From Caulobacter zeae (GTDB lineage Bacteria > Pseudomonadota > Alphaproteobacteria > Caulobacterales > Caulobacteraceae), in contig NZ_PJRS01000022.1 of assembly GCF_002858925.1 (NCBI RefSeq), positions 62,001 through 126,000 of the forward strand: a stretch of 64,000 nt of DNA, given 5' to 3'. Position 1 is the first letter of the stretch; the number at the start of each line of letters is the position of its first letter. Positions 1 through 9,020 of the stretch are shown in pieces. The notes beneath the pieces were generated by a model that saw only the letters and a list, made by a program, of their open reading frames with translations, did no database searches and was not told the DNA's origin. The position numbers were made by a program, and so were the translations under genes.

Positions 1-835
1 TCGAGCGGGCCAGCAGCGGCGGCAGCGGCGCCTGCTGGGCGACGACGCCGATCGAGGCCCGCCGCACCTGGCCATGGGCCAGAAGCTCGCCGATCACGAA
101 GCGGGCGGTGTTGGCCGCCACGGCGAAGCACAGGCCCGGATAGCCGGCGATGACGGCGGTGGCCACGCCCACCACCTCGCCGTTCGAGGCCACCAGCGGC
201 CCGCCGCTATTGCCGGGATTGAGCGCCGCGTCGGTCTGGATCAGGTCCTCGATCAGCCGGCCGCGCTCACCGCGCAAGGACCGGCCGAGCGCCGAGACCA
301 CGCCGGTGGTCACGGTAGCCTCGAACCCCAGCGGCGCGCCGATGGCGATCACCAGCTGACCGCGCCGCAGCGCCTTGGAGTTCCCCAACCGCACCACGGG
401 CAGGTCGACGGCCTGGTCGATCTTCAACAGGGCGAGATCGGTGTCGGGATCGTCGCCGATGCAGCGGGCCGTCAGGCTGCGCCCCTCGGCGGTGACCGCC
501 ACGAAGCGGCGCGCGCCCTGCACCACGTGGCTGTTGGTCAGGACGATCCCGCCCTCGGCCACCACGAAGCCCGAACCCACGCCCTGCACATTGGCGTCGT
601 CCAGCATCGGGTGGATGCGCAGGACGCTTGGCCCCACCGTCTCGACGGCGCGGACCACGGCGTTGGAATAGGCGTCCAGCAGGTCGCCCTCGTCGACGCG
701 GGGCGGCGCGGGCGGCGGACCGCTTCCTGCGTCGAACACGAACTGGGCCTCGGCCGGCCAGGCCAGGATCTCGCGGGCCCGCATCGGACACGGCCGCCTG
801 GCCCTCGCGAACAGCTCGTACTTGCGCGCCTTCAT
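1..835 (-). CDS. Trypsin-like serine protease (S1C/DegP-type), 3' end outside window
   Basis: Serine protease with the whole catalytic domain visible; the C-terminus lies beyond base 1. Reading from the ATG at 835, the triad is His103 in LTNSHVV, an Asp in the DTDLALLK segment (about 133) and Ser210 in NPGNSGGPL, the DegP/HtrA arrangement. About 278 residues are seen, so any PDZ domain would be off the edge. No signal peptide precedes the domain: the first 35 residues are charged and contain no hydrophobic run, so a cytoplasmic or non-classical location is inferred. A second in-frame ATG at 784 would shorten the N-terminus by 17 residues and also gives no signal peptide. The next gene upstream (916-1938) is on the same strand, 80 bp away. 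Confidence 0.85.
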   Translation of the reverse strand, partial: MKARKYELFARARRPCPMRAREILAWPAEAQFVFDAGSGPPPAPPRVDEGDLLDAYSNAVVRAVETVGPSVLRIHPMLDDANVQGVGSGFVVAEGGIVLTNSHVVQGARRFVAVTAEGRSLTARCIGDDPDTDLALLKIDQAVDLPVVRLGNSKALRRGQLVIAIGAPLGFEATVTTGVVSALGRSLRGERGRLIEDLIQTDAALNPGNSGGPLVASNGEVVGVATAVIAGYPGLCFAVAANTARFVIGELLAHGQVRRASIGVVAQQAPLPPLLARS

Positions 836-915
836 CCCCCGCCCCCCGACGGCAATTGGCGGCCACCGCCGGGGGACAAGGTTAACGACGGCGGCGCTTG
901 CCGATCAAGCCCGGC

Positions 916-1938
916 TCATTGCGGAGCCTGGGCGATCGTGGTGGGGCCCACGCTCGCCACCGGGATCAAGAAGCCCGCCGGCCTTGGCGGCGGCGAAGGC
1001 GGCGCAACCGCCGGCGAGGCCAGGCCGGCGCCGGCCGCGTCGTTGACGCACTGGGCGGTGTCGATCATCGCGTGCTGGCCCAGGCAGAAGACGTCCTCGT
1101 AGTGCGGTCCAGCGACGGCCAGGCACTGGTAGAGGTTCAGCTTGGCGATCTTCATGCAGAAGCTGGCCTTCTTCTCGCTCAGCACCGGCGCCAGGCGAGC
1201 CACGTCGGCGTCGCCCGCCGCGTCGAGCACGGCCAAGGCCGCCAGGGCCGCCGACCGCACCGTCACCGGCGTGAACGCCCGGCCGCCCTCGGCGAAGCCG
1301 CCGCCCGCGCCGGTGGCGGCCTGGATCAGGCGCCCGGCGTCTTCCTGGCCGGGCGCGAACACCGTCGCCGACAGCTGCTTGACCCGCGCCAGACGCCCGG
1401 CGGTGTCGGCCACCGCGCCCTTCGACCAGGTCTCGCGCTGGATGTCGTAGGCCGACTGCTTGACCGCCTTGCCGGCCACCGCCAGCGGCGCGCCGCGCCC
1501 CTGCAGGGCCATCTGCGCCCGCGCGGCGGCCAGGCCCACGCCCTCGATCTCGACCACGCTCTCGGGCGAGGCCAGAAGGCGCTCGACCAGCGCCTCGCGC
1601 GAGGTCTGGCGGGCCGCCTCACGCACGCCGTCGATGAAGGCCGGCTCCTGCAACGCCGCGATGGCGCCATAGGCGATCATGCCCGTCTCCAGTTGCTCGG
1701 CCTTGTAGGCCGAACCGGCGACCAGGGCCCGAGCCACGCCGTCGCCGTTGGTGAACACCGCCGGCGAGATCGACCCCGCTCCTCGTGTATAGGTCTCGAA
1801 GGCGCTGGCCGCGGCCACCACGTCCCCGGCCAGGCTGACGCCCGGCGCCTCACGTTCCTGGCGAGCGCTCGCCAGACCGCCCATGGCCAGGACAGCTGCC
1901 GCCGCGCCCGCCACCATCCAATGCTTGTTCCACGCCAT
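916..1938 (-). CDS. Conserved exported protein of unknown function
   Basis: A 340-residue protein with a clear Sec signal peptide (hydrophobic residues 8-24, probable cleavage near LASA). The start ATG is preceded by a GGGAGG ribosome site 9 bases upstream. The mature part is Ala-rich and probably helical, with four cysteines in the last third (near FCMKIA, YQCLAV, FCLGQH and QCVNDA) that could form two disulfides in the periplasm, followed by a proline-rich tail. I recognise no enzyme motif and cannot assign a function. It lies in the same direction as the serine protease at 1-835, so cotranscription is possible. Base composition matches its neighbours. Confidence 0.75.
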   Translation of the reverse strand: MAWNKHWMVAGAAAAVLAMGGLASARQEREAPGVSLAGDVVAAASAFETYTRGAGSISPAVFTNGDGVARALVAGSAYKAEQLETGMIAYGAIAALQEPAFIDGVREAARQTSREALVERLLASPESVVEIEGVGLAAARAQMALQGRGAPLAVAGKAVKQSAYDIQRETWSKGAVADTAGRLARVKQLSATVFAPGQEDAGRLIQAATGAGGGFAEGGRAFTPVTVRSAALAALAVLDAAGDADVARLAPVLSEKKASFCMKIAKLNLYQCLAVAGPHYEDVFCLGQHAMIDTAQCVNDAAGAGLASPAVAPPSPPPRPAGFLIPVASVGPTTIAQAPQ

Positions 1939-2239
1939 GCCCGAAAGCCTCCCGACTACGGGCGTATTGGGCGGCGAACGCGGTTGCCGAGATCATAATC
2001 GCCATGGCGAATCGGCCGTTAACTTCTGTGTATTCGATCAGTTTTCGCGCGCAAAATGTCGCACCCATCATGGCTAAGCTGACTTAAGTTCGAGACACGA
2101 CAAATCCATCTGACGCAATGTCGGGAACACAACTCTCTGGAACACACAAGACACGCGACCATAGAACGAACTCGACAATAATCGCCAGCTCCGCAAGAAA
2201 CGGGCGGACGGCGAAAGCGGCGCGACGCATAGTGTCGCC
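1939..2239. other. 301-bp intergenic region between divergent genes
   Basis: Separates the exported protein (minus) from the ogt-type gene (plus), so it must hold both promoters. It is more AT-rich than its surroundings, notably around 1990-2120. No strong palindrome, terminator or recognisable RNA was seen, and the open frames crossing it look like shadows. Confidence 0.5.
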
Positions 2240-2767
2240 ATGCCGACTCCCACGCCTGCCCGCCTGTTCCTGGATCGCGCGCCCAGCCCGATCGGCGAAC
2301 TGCTGCTGGTCAGCGACGCCGACGCTCGGCTGCGGGCGGTCGACTTCCACGACTACGAGCCGCGGATGCTGCGCCTGCTGGGCCTGCACTACGGCGCGGT
2401 CGCGCTGGAGGCGGCCGCGGCGCCGGACGCGACCCGCTCCGCGCTGGCCGCCTATTTCGATGGGGACCTCGCCGCCCTGGCGACCATTCCATGGACCACC
2501 GGCGGCACCGCGTTCCAGCAGGCGGTGTGGCGCGCCCTGGGCGACGTAGCGCACGGAACCACCATGACCTACGCCGCGCTGGCCGCGCGCATCGGCAAGC
2601 CGGCGGCGGTGCGCGCCGTCGGGGCGGCCAACGGCGCCAATCCGCTCAGCATCGTCGTGCCGTGCCACCGGCTGGTCGGCGCGAACGGCGCCCTCACCGG
2701 CTACGGCGGGGGCGTCGAACGCAAGGCCTGGCTGCTAGCTCACGAGGGGGCGCGAGCGCGCGTCTGA
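2240..2767 (+). CDS. ogt: Methylated-DNA--protein-cysteine S-methyltransferase
   Basis: A suicide repair protein that removes O6-alkyl groups from guanine (and O4 from thymine) by transferring them to its own cysteine. The diagnostic acceptor motif PCHR is present with Cys142, preceded by the helix-turn-helix segment TTMTYAALAARIGKP and RAVGAANGANP, which are typical of the C-terminal domain. The 175-residue length suits the stand-alone Ogt/MGMT class rather than the Ada fusion. Its 3' end overlaps the convergent TlpA-like gene by 33 bp. Assignment to Ogt rather than Ada-C rests on the absence of an N-terminal Ada domain. Confidence 0.93.
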   Translation: MPTPTPARLFLDRAPSPIGELLLVSDADARLRAVDFHDYEPRMLRLLGLHYGAVALEAAAAPDATRSALAAYFDGDLAALATIPWTTGGTAFQQAVWRALGDVAHGTTMTYAALAARIGKPAAVRAVGAANGANPLSIVVPCHRLVGANGALTGYGGGVERKAWLLAHEGARARV

Positions 2768-3499
2768 ACCGCCGGCGATCTCGCCGCGCGACAGCGCCTT
2801 CATCAGCGCCTCGCCGTCGGGCGCCGCCCACAGGGTGCCGATCTTGGCGATGTCGGCGGCCGTGACCTTGCCGCCCTCGCCGGTGGCCTGGACCATGCCG
2901 TTCATCGGCGCGCCGAACTGGCGAGCCAGCACCCGCCCGTCGGCGGCCACCAGCAGGTTGCACGGCAGCCCCGGACGAGCCGGGCCGTTCGGCGTCTCGT
3001 GCACGGTGAGCGCCTGGAACAGGCCCTTGGAGTCGGCTCCCCGGTCGATCACCGGCGCGAACACGCCGGCCTTGTGCTTCTTGAGCAGGAAACCCGCCTC
3101 GGCCGCCGTGATCGGCTCGCGCGGCGAGGTCAGGATCGGCAGGATGCGGAAACTCCGGCCGCCGAACTTTTCCTGCAACATCGCCAGGTCGCCCAGTTCG
3201 TGCAGGCAGGGCGCGCACCACGGCGCCCACAGCGAGATCAGGGTCAGGCCCTGCTGCAACTTGAGCGGCGCGACGCCGTCACGGCGCTCGACATTGACCG
3301 CCGGGACCGCCAGCCCCGCCGGCGGCTCACGAAACGCCCTGGCCATGCGGTTGTTGCGCAGGGCCGGCGTGTCGAGCGCCTTGGCGGGATCGCCCAAAAC
3401 CGGAACCCTCTTCTGCGCCCCGGCCGCGCCCGCGCCAGCCCCTAGGCCCGTCAGGGCCGCCGCGCCGACCATCGCCGAACGCCTCGTCCACGTCGCCAT
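2735..3499 (-). CDS. TlpA/thioredoxin-family protein, probably periplasmic
   Basis: Thioredoxin-fold protein with the redox motif WCAPC (Cys95, Cys98 from the chosen start) after a beta-strand LTLISLWAP, the TlpA/ResE pattern. The N-terminus MATWTRRSAMVG followed by an Ala/Gly-rich hydrophobic run looks like a signal peptide with a twin-Arg-like TRRS. I chose the ATG at 3499 because a GGAG site lies just upstream; a TTG 13 codons earlier would bury the signal. Likely role: thiol-disulfide exchange outside the cytoplasm; the substrate is unknown. Convergent with, and overlapping, the alkyltransferase gene. No ccm or cytochrome c maturation genes are nearby, so a specific role in that pathway is not supported by context. 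Confidence 0.82.
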   Translation of the reverse strand: MATWTRRSAMVGAAALTGLGAGAGAAGAQKRVPVLGDPAKALDTPALRNNRMARAFREPPAGLAVPAVNVERRDGVAPLKLQQGLTLISLWAPWCAPCLHELGDLAMLQEKFGGRSFRILPILTSPREPITAAEAGFLLKKHKAGVFAPVIDRGADSKGLFQALTVHETPNGPARPGLPCNLLVAADGRVLARQFGAPMNGMVQATGEGGKVTAADIAKIGTLWAAPDGEALMKALSRGEIAGGSDARSRPLVS

Positions 3500-3568
3500 C
3501 CCGCTCTCCGTTGCTGAAGCTCCCGGGCGCAATCTCAAGTGGAACAGCGGCGCTTTTGCGGCGAAGCT

Positions 3569-4006
3569 TCAGACCAGCATGCTGCCGCCGACGCGGTGCA
3601 GCGGCAGGCTGCCCTCGTTGAAGAACGGCAGGGCCAGGGTGATCCCCATCAGGATGTCCAGCACCACGCTGCCATAGTTGAAGCGCCCGCCGGCCTTCTG
3701 CAGCAGCATCGAGACCAGCCGCCCGAAGGCCGCGCCGAACCAGGCGACGGCCAGCACCAGGGCCATGGCCGCCCCGGCGCTGGACTGCCATCCCAGGAAC
3801 AGGGCCGCCGCCCCGTGCGAGGCGATCAGCAGGCCGCCGAACGCGCGCCCCTCGGTCAGGGCGGTGTTGCGCCCGCCCTCCTGCTCGCTCTTCAGCCCCG
3901 CCAGGCCCAGCATCGAGTCCGGCCTCGCCAGCACCAGCCCGCCCAGCACGCCGCCGATGACGCAGGCGATCACGGCCAGGATCAGCGACAGGGCGTAGCT
4001 CGACAT
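3569..4006 (-). CDS. DUF4345-like four-helix membrane protein
   Basis: A 145-residue inner-membrane protein with four predicted helices: residues 5-27, 54-75, 77-98 and about 112-130. The pattern of a conserved ARPDSMLGL-type stretch after helix 1 and FGRLVSMLL after helix 3 resembles the DUF4345 family, whose function is unknown. The start ATG directly abuts the TGA of the upstream VOC gene (stop 4007-4009, start 4006), so translational coupling is likely. The two form a small operon on the minus strand. Family assignment is from overall pattern and is moderately secure. Confidence 0.72.
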   Translation of the reverse strand: MSSYALSLILAVIACVIGGVLGGLVLARPDSMLGLAGLKSEQEGGRNTALTEGRAFGGLLIASHGAAALFLGWQSSAGAAMALVLAVAWFGAAFGRLVSMLLQKAGGRFNYGSVVLDILMGITLALPFFNEGSLPLHRVGGSMLV

Positions 4007-4399
4007 TCAGTCCTCCGAAACGGGCGTGTGGCAGACGGCCTCGACATTGAACCCGTCCGGATCCAGCACGAAGGCCCCATAGTAGTGTTCGTGGTAATGA
4101 GGGCGAAGTCCGGGCGGGCCGTTGTCGCGACCGCCGGCCTTCATCGCCGCCTCGTAGAACGCGTCGACCTCGGCCCGGCTCCTGGCCGAGAAGCAGACGT
4201 GCAGCTTGCCGCTGGTCTTGCCGCCGCCCGAGATCCAGAACTGCGGCCGCTGGGCGCCGTAGCCGACCACGTCGATCCCGCCGGTGTATTCCTTGGGCAC
4301 GGCGTACAGGCGCGAGACGCCGAGCGGCGCCAGGGCCGCGTCGTAAAAAGCCGCCGACCGCTCGAAATCGGCGACGTCGAACCCCATGTGGTCGAACAT
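4007..4399 (-). CDS. VOC-superfamily (glyoxalase/dioxygenase-like) protein
   Basis: A 130-residue single-unit vicinal-oxygen-chelate protein. It opens with MFDHMGFDVADFERS (His at residue 4 in the metal-ligand position) and has the AAFYDAAL helix, a central GKLHVCFSA strand and the C-terminal YYGAFVLDPDGFNVEAVCH block, where the final Glu is the usual metal ligand. The start at 4399 is supported by GGGAGGAG 7 bases upstream; a longer reading to 4453 would begin inside the 13-bp tandem repeat and is rejected. The substrate cannot be told from sequence. Coupled to the DUF4345-like gene downstream. Confidence 0.85.
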   Translation of the reverse strand: MFDHMGFDVADFERSAAFYDAALAPLGVSRLYAVPKEYTGGIDVVGYGAQRPQFWISGGGKTSGKLHVCFSARSRAEVDAFYEAAMKAGGRDNGPPGLRPHYHEHYYGAFVLDPDGFNVEAVCHTPVSED

Positions 4400-4430
4400 C
4401 GAGAACTCCTCCCAGAAACGCGCGCCATTC

Positions 4431-4461
4431 ACCGGGCCAATTAACCGGGCCAATTAACCGG
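4431..4461. repeat. 13-bp tandem repeat (2.4 copies)
   Basis: The unit ACCGGGCCAATTA occurs twice in full (4431-4443, 4444-4456) and then as ACCGG. It lies between the VOC gene start and the groES heat-shock promoter. The TTAA boxes it creates are 13 bp apart, not the 11 bp of a CtrA site. Confidence 0.8.
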
Positions 4462-4488
4462 AATCGCAAAAACTTCGCGGCCGCCGTC

Positions 4489-4517
4489 CTTGACTCCCCA
4501 GGGGGCGGCGCCTAACT
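4489..4517 (+). promoter_or_regulatory. Candidate heat-shock (sigma-32) promoter of groESL
   Basis: CTTGACT at 4489-4495, a 15-bp spacer, then CCTAACT at 4511-4517. The -35 element fits the CTTGA core of sigma-32 promoters; the -10 is a weaker match to the C-rich consensus. Its place just before the CIRCE element supports the call. Confidence 0.5.
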
Positions 4518-4528
4518 CGTGACCGGCG

Positions 4529-4555
4529 TTGGCACTCGATGGGAGCGACTGCTAA
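4529..4555 (+). promoter_or_regulatory. CIRCE element (HrcA operator) of groESL
   Basis: TTGGCACTC, a 9-bp spacer, then GACTGCTAA: 16 of 18 arm positions match the consensus TTAGCACTC-N9-GAGTGCTAA. It sits 62 bp before the groES start, where HrcA represses groESL in many bacteria. No hrcA gene is in this window. Confidence 0.9.
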
Positions 4556-4616
4556 CAGCGACGCTCCCTCGGCCTACGAAAGCCTTTTACAGAAACCGTT
4601 CCGACGGAGAAGACAC

Positions 4617-4907
4617 ATGAAGTTTCGTCCCCTGGGCGACCGCGTCCTCGTGAAGCGCGTCGAAGAAGAAACCAAGACCAAGGGCGGGATCATCATCCCC
4701 GACACCGCCAAGGAAAAGCCCCAGGAAGGCGAAGTCGTCGCCGTGGGCCCTGGCGCCCGCAACGACAAGGGCGACATCGTCGCTCTCGACCTGAAGGCCG
4801 GCGATCGCATCCTGTTCGGCAAGTGGTCGGGCACCGAAGTGAAGGTCGACGGTCAGGACCTCCTGATCATGAAGGAAAGCGACGTCCTGGGCGTGGTCGA
4901 AGCCTAA
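4617..4907 (+). CDS. groES: Co-chaperonin GroES
   Basis: The 10-kDa lid of the GroEL chaperonin. The start ATG at 4617 ([15 protein letters not shown]) gives the normal 96 residues and has GGAGA upstream; the frame is open further upstream but that part lies over the CIRCE element. The mobile loop [16 protein letters not shown] and the C-terminal [19 protein letters not shown] are canonical. First gene of the groESL operon, 63 bp before groEL, under predicted HrcA/CIRCE and sigma-32 control. Codon use is strongly biased to C-ending codons and GAA, as for highly expressed genes. Confidence 0.98.
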   Translation: MKFRPLGDRVLVKRVEEETKTKGGIIIPDTAKEKPQEGEVVAVGPGARNDKGDIVALDLKAGDRILFGKWSGTEVKVDGQDLLIMKESDVLGVVEA

Positions 4908-4931
4908 TCGGCTTCCCCTCCAGACCGCTGA

Positions 4932-6614
<1,683 letters not shown>

Positions 6615-6650
6615 TTTAGAAGTCTGCGTCAGCTCAGCTGAACAAAGAGA

Positions 6651-6684
6651 AGGGCGGAGCCGCGAGGCTCCGCCCTTTTTCTTT
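6651..6684 (+). terminator. Rho-independent terminator of groESL
   Basis: An 11-bp perfect stem (AGGGCGGAGCC / GGCTCCGCCCT) with a GCGA loop, followed by TTTT and a further T-rich run. Confidence 0.93.
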
Positions 6685-6780
6685 GCCGATCACGCGGAGC
6701 CGTCACCTCGCGCTCGCACCCAGGTTGCTCCAAAGGCCAAGCTCCACTAGCAACGAGCCCTGGAGTCGGGGGACGGGTGA

Positions 6781-7635
6781 ATGAGTTTTCTGATCGCAGC
6801 GCTGGCCTTGGCGGCGGCGACTGCCGCCAGCGTGGATACGGACTGCCCCGCAGGCGGCGATCCATCGATTCCCAAGGTCCGGGCCGACTGGAAGATCCCG
6901 CTGTCGCCCGACAACATCATGTGGGCCTATCCGCCCCAGGCCGCGGCCACGCGCCAGGGCGGCCGGGTCGTCATCCAGTGCACGGTCGACACCCAGGGCA
7001 AGGCCAGCGAGTGCTTCGTCGTCTCCGAGACCCCGCCCGGCATGGGCTTTGGCGAAGCCGCCGTCAGCCTGCGCCCGCTGATGGAGTTCACCCCTGAAAT
7101 CCGCTGCGGCCGGCCGACCCCGACAACGGTGTCGATCCCCATCACCTTTTCGCCGCCCATGGAGGAGAAGGTCGTCTCCGGCCCCATGCCCGCCCTGACC
7201 GACCAGTTGCTCGGCCGCCGGCTGGCGCTGGCCCTGCGCATCGGCGACGAGGTCGAGACCGAGATGATGGTCTATGGCAGCTCCATGCTCAATCGGACCG
7301 ACAAGCCCGTCCCCGCCGAGCAACGGCGCGCCGTGTACGACATGTTGCAGGAGGCCCGGCCCAAGGCGCGGCAGATCATGGTCGAGGCCGCCGGCCGCGC
7401 CCTGGCCCGTGAGATGAGCTCTGCCGACCTCGAAGCCGCCGTCGCCTTCTACGAGGGACCGGTGGGCCAGTCGCTGATCAGGGCCCGCGCGACCTTCCGC
7501 TATCAGGACGGCAACGAGGCCCAGGCCGCCGTCGTAGCGATCCGCAACCTGCTCGACACCCAGTTCTGCGTGATCACCGGCATCTGCAAGGACGACGGCC
7601 CCGCGCACGACGGCGGCGACGACGGGGGTAATTGA
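6781..7635 (+). CDS. Exported protein with TonB C-terminal-like and DUF2059-like domains
   Basis: A 284-residue protein with a short Sec-type signal (residues 1-16). Residues 45-115 match the TonB C-terminal fold: YPPQAA, a GRVVIQCTVDTQGKASECFVV hairpin, then FGEAAVSLRPLMEFTP. Residues 155-260 look like DUF2059, with a helical array ending AVAFYEGPVGQSLI. Canonical TonB has an N-terminal membrane anchor and proline-rich spanner; here the domain follows the signal directly and there is no spanner, so energy transduction is unlikely. The combination suggests a periplasmic scaffold or binding protein, which is inference. The last ten residues are Asp/Gly-rich. It stands alone after the groESL terminator. 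Confidence 0.72.
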   Translation: MSFLIAALALAAATAASVDTDCPAGGDPSIPKVRADWKIPLSPDNIMWAYPPQAAATRQGGRVVIQCTVDTQGKASECFVVSETPPGMGFGEAAVSLRPLMEFTPEIRCGRPTPTTVSIPITFSPPMEEKVVSGPMPALTDQLLGRRLALALRIGDEVETEMMVYGSSMLNRTDKPVPAEQRRAVYDMLQEARPKARQIMVEAAGRALAREMSSADLEAAVAFYEGPVGQSLIRARATFRYQDGNEAQAAVVAIRNLLDTQFCVITGICKDDGPAHDGGDDGGN

Positions 7636-7666
7636 ACGACGGCCGCCGTCCCGCTACATCCGGCCC

Positions 7667-7978
7667 ATGTTCCGCCAACGCCCCGACGCCGACATGATCC
7701 CCCAGGGCTGGGTGATCGCCGTGATGGTCGAGGTTCCGGGCGAGCGCGTTCCCGTCCCGCACTACTTCGCCGTCGGCAAGGCCGACCGGGCCCTGGCCGA
7801 ATGGGCGGCGACCGACCTGGCCCAGCAGGCCGGGACCATCGCCTCCAGCCCGGTCGACGGCCGCGAGCCGGTCGACGCCATGCGCCAGATCCTCGCCTAC
7901 CGCATGCGCGAGCTGGGCCTGAAGACCGGCGAGGCCCGGGCGCTGGGCGACAAGTACCCGAGGCGGTGGTTGTTCTGA
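7667..7978 (+). CDS. Small conserved hypothetical protein
   Basis: A 103-residue soluble protein, 31 bp after the TonB_C/DUF2059 gene and in the same direction. It has a beta-rich N-terminus (WVIAVMVEVPG, HYFAVGKAD) and helical C-terminus (DAMRQILAYRMRELGLK). No signal peptide, membrane segment or catalytic motif is recognised. The codon pattern fits a real gene. It is followed immediately by the first of the double-hairpin intergenic elements. Function unknown. Confidence 0.6.
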   Translation: MFRQRPDADMIPQGWVIAVMVEVPGERVPVPHYFAVGKADRALAEWAATDLAQQAGTIASSPVDGREPVDAMRQILAYRMRELGLKTGEARALGDKYPRRWLF

Positions 7979-7980
7979 GA

Positions 7981-8090
7981 TCCTCCCCCTGAAGGGGGAG
8001 GTGGCCCAAAGGGCCGGAGGGGGAAGCGGCTTCTGAGCCGCCGCAACAACTTCCCCCTCAGTCGCTCCGCGACAGCTCCCCCTACAGGCG
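7981..8090. repeat. Double-hairpin intergenic element, copy 1
   Basis: Left half: an outer CTCCCCCTgaAGGGGGAG hairpin, then inner stem GGCCC/GGGCC and GGAGGGGGAAG. Right half in inverse order: CTTCCCCCTCAG with inner stem TCGC/GCGA and a decayed outer arm. Lies between the small hypothetical gene and the PiuC-type gene; may act as a 3' hairpin. Confidence 0.85.
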
Positions 8091-8192
8091 AGCGTCTTCG
8101 CCCTTACGCAATCTTCTGCGAGGCGTTCGCATTGCCGCGCGCGGTCTCAGGGCCTAAAGCCTGAGCACAAGACGACTTAGGGCCGCCCCGCC

Positions 8193-8876
8193 ATGATGCT
8201 GCAAATCCCCGACGTGCTGAGCCCCGACGAAGTCGCCCACTGCCGGGCGGTCATCGACGCGGCGCCGTGGGTCGACGGCAACGCCACCTCGGGCTTCCAG
8301 GCAGCCATGGCCAAGAACAACCAGCAGCTGCCGCAGGACGGCCCGGCCGCCCGCGAGGTTGGGGCGATCATCGTCCAGGCCTTGCAGGCCAACCCGCTGT
8401 TCGTCTCGGCCGCCCTGCCCCACACCATCCTGCCGCCGCTGTTCAACCGCTACGGCGAGGGCATGGGCTTCGGCGACCACGTCGACAACTCCATCCGCCG
8501 GAACCCCGCCACGGGCGCCCAGATCCGCACCGACCTTTCGGCCACCCTGTTCCTGAGCGATCCCGACGACTACGACGGCGGCGAACTGGTGGTGGACGAC
8601 ACCTATGGCAGCCACCTCGTGAAACTGCCGGCCGGCTCGCTGATCCTCTATCCGGCTTCGAGCCTGCATCACGTGACCCCGGTCACGCGCGGAACCCGCA
8701 CCGCCAGCTTCTTCTGGATCCAGAGCCTGGTGCGCGACGACGCCAAGCGGGCCCTGATGCTGGACATGGACGTCTCGATCCAGCGCCTGGCCGGCCAGGT
8801 CGGCCAGGCCGACCCGTCGGTGCTGTCGCTGACCGGGACCTACCACAACCTCCTGCGGATGTGGGCCGAGGTGTAA
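8193..8876 (+). CDS. piuC: Fe(II)/2-oxoglutarate-dependent dioxygenase, PiuC/YbiX type (PKHD-type hydroxylase)
   Basis: Non-heme iron oxygenase of 227 residues. Iron ligands His96 and Asp98 (GDHVDNS) and the distal His159/160 ([10 protein letters not shown]) are present, with Arg168 placed to bind 2-oxoglutarate; DYDGGELVV and AGSLILYPA are typical of the PiuC/YbiX family. Family members are often linked with TonB-dependent iron-siderophore receptors, but their substrate is not firmly known. Here it faces two flavin halogenases and a TonB receptor, so a link to that uptake locus is plausible; it lies on the opposite strand and is bracketed by two double-hairpin elements. A tandem ATGATG gives two possible starts. 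Confidence 0.9.
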   Translation: MMLQIPDVLSPDEVAHCRAVIDAAPWVDGNATSGFQAAMAKNNQQLPQDGPAAREVGAIIVQALQANPLFVSAALPHTILPPLFNRYGEGMGFGDHVDNSIRRNPATGAQIRTDLSATLFLSDPDDYDGGELVVDDTYGSHLVKLPAGSLILYPASSLHHVTPVTRGTRTASFFWIQSLVRDDAKRALMLDMDVSIQRLAGQVGQADPSVLSLTGTYHNLLRMWAEV

Positions 8877-8879
8877 CGA

Positions 8880-9012
8880 TCCTCCCCCCGTGGGGGAGGT
8901 GGCGCGAAGCGCCGGAGGGGGGACGTTTTCAGCTTCCGCCGCGCTCGGTCGTCCGAGGAACCACTCCCCCCACCGATCGCTACGCGATCGCCTCCCCCAC
9001 AGGGGGAGGTTC
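8880..9012. repeat. Double-hairpin intergenic element, copy 2
   Basis: Inner stems are GGCGC/GCGCC (left half) and CGATCGC/GCGATCG (right half). The right outer arm CTCCCCCACAGGGGGAG ends 10 bp before the stop of the first halogenase. It fills the whole gap between the convergent dioxygenase and halogenase genes. Confidence 0.85.
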
Positions 9013-9020
9013 CTCGAATT

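Noticed and set aside
4444-4461. Possible CtrA binding site (TTAA boxes) before groES
   Set aside because: The TTAA units are 13 bp apart, whereas CtrA sites need TTAA-N7-TTAA; they are a by-product of the 13-bp tandem repeat.
7981-9012. CRISPR-like array from repeated CCTCCCCC motifs
   Set aside because: Copies are single, dispersed, palindromic and without regular spacers; no cas genes present.
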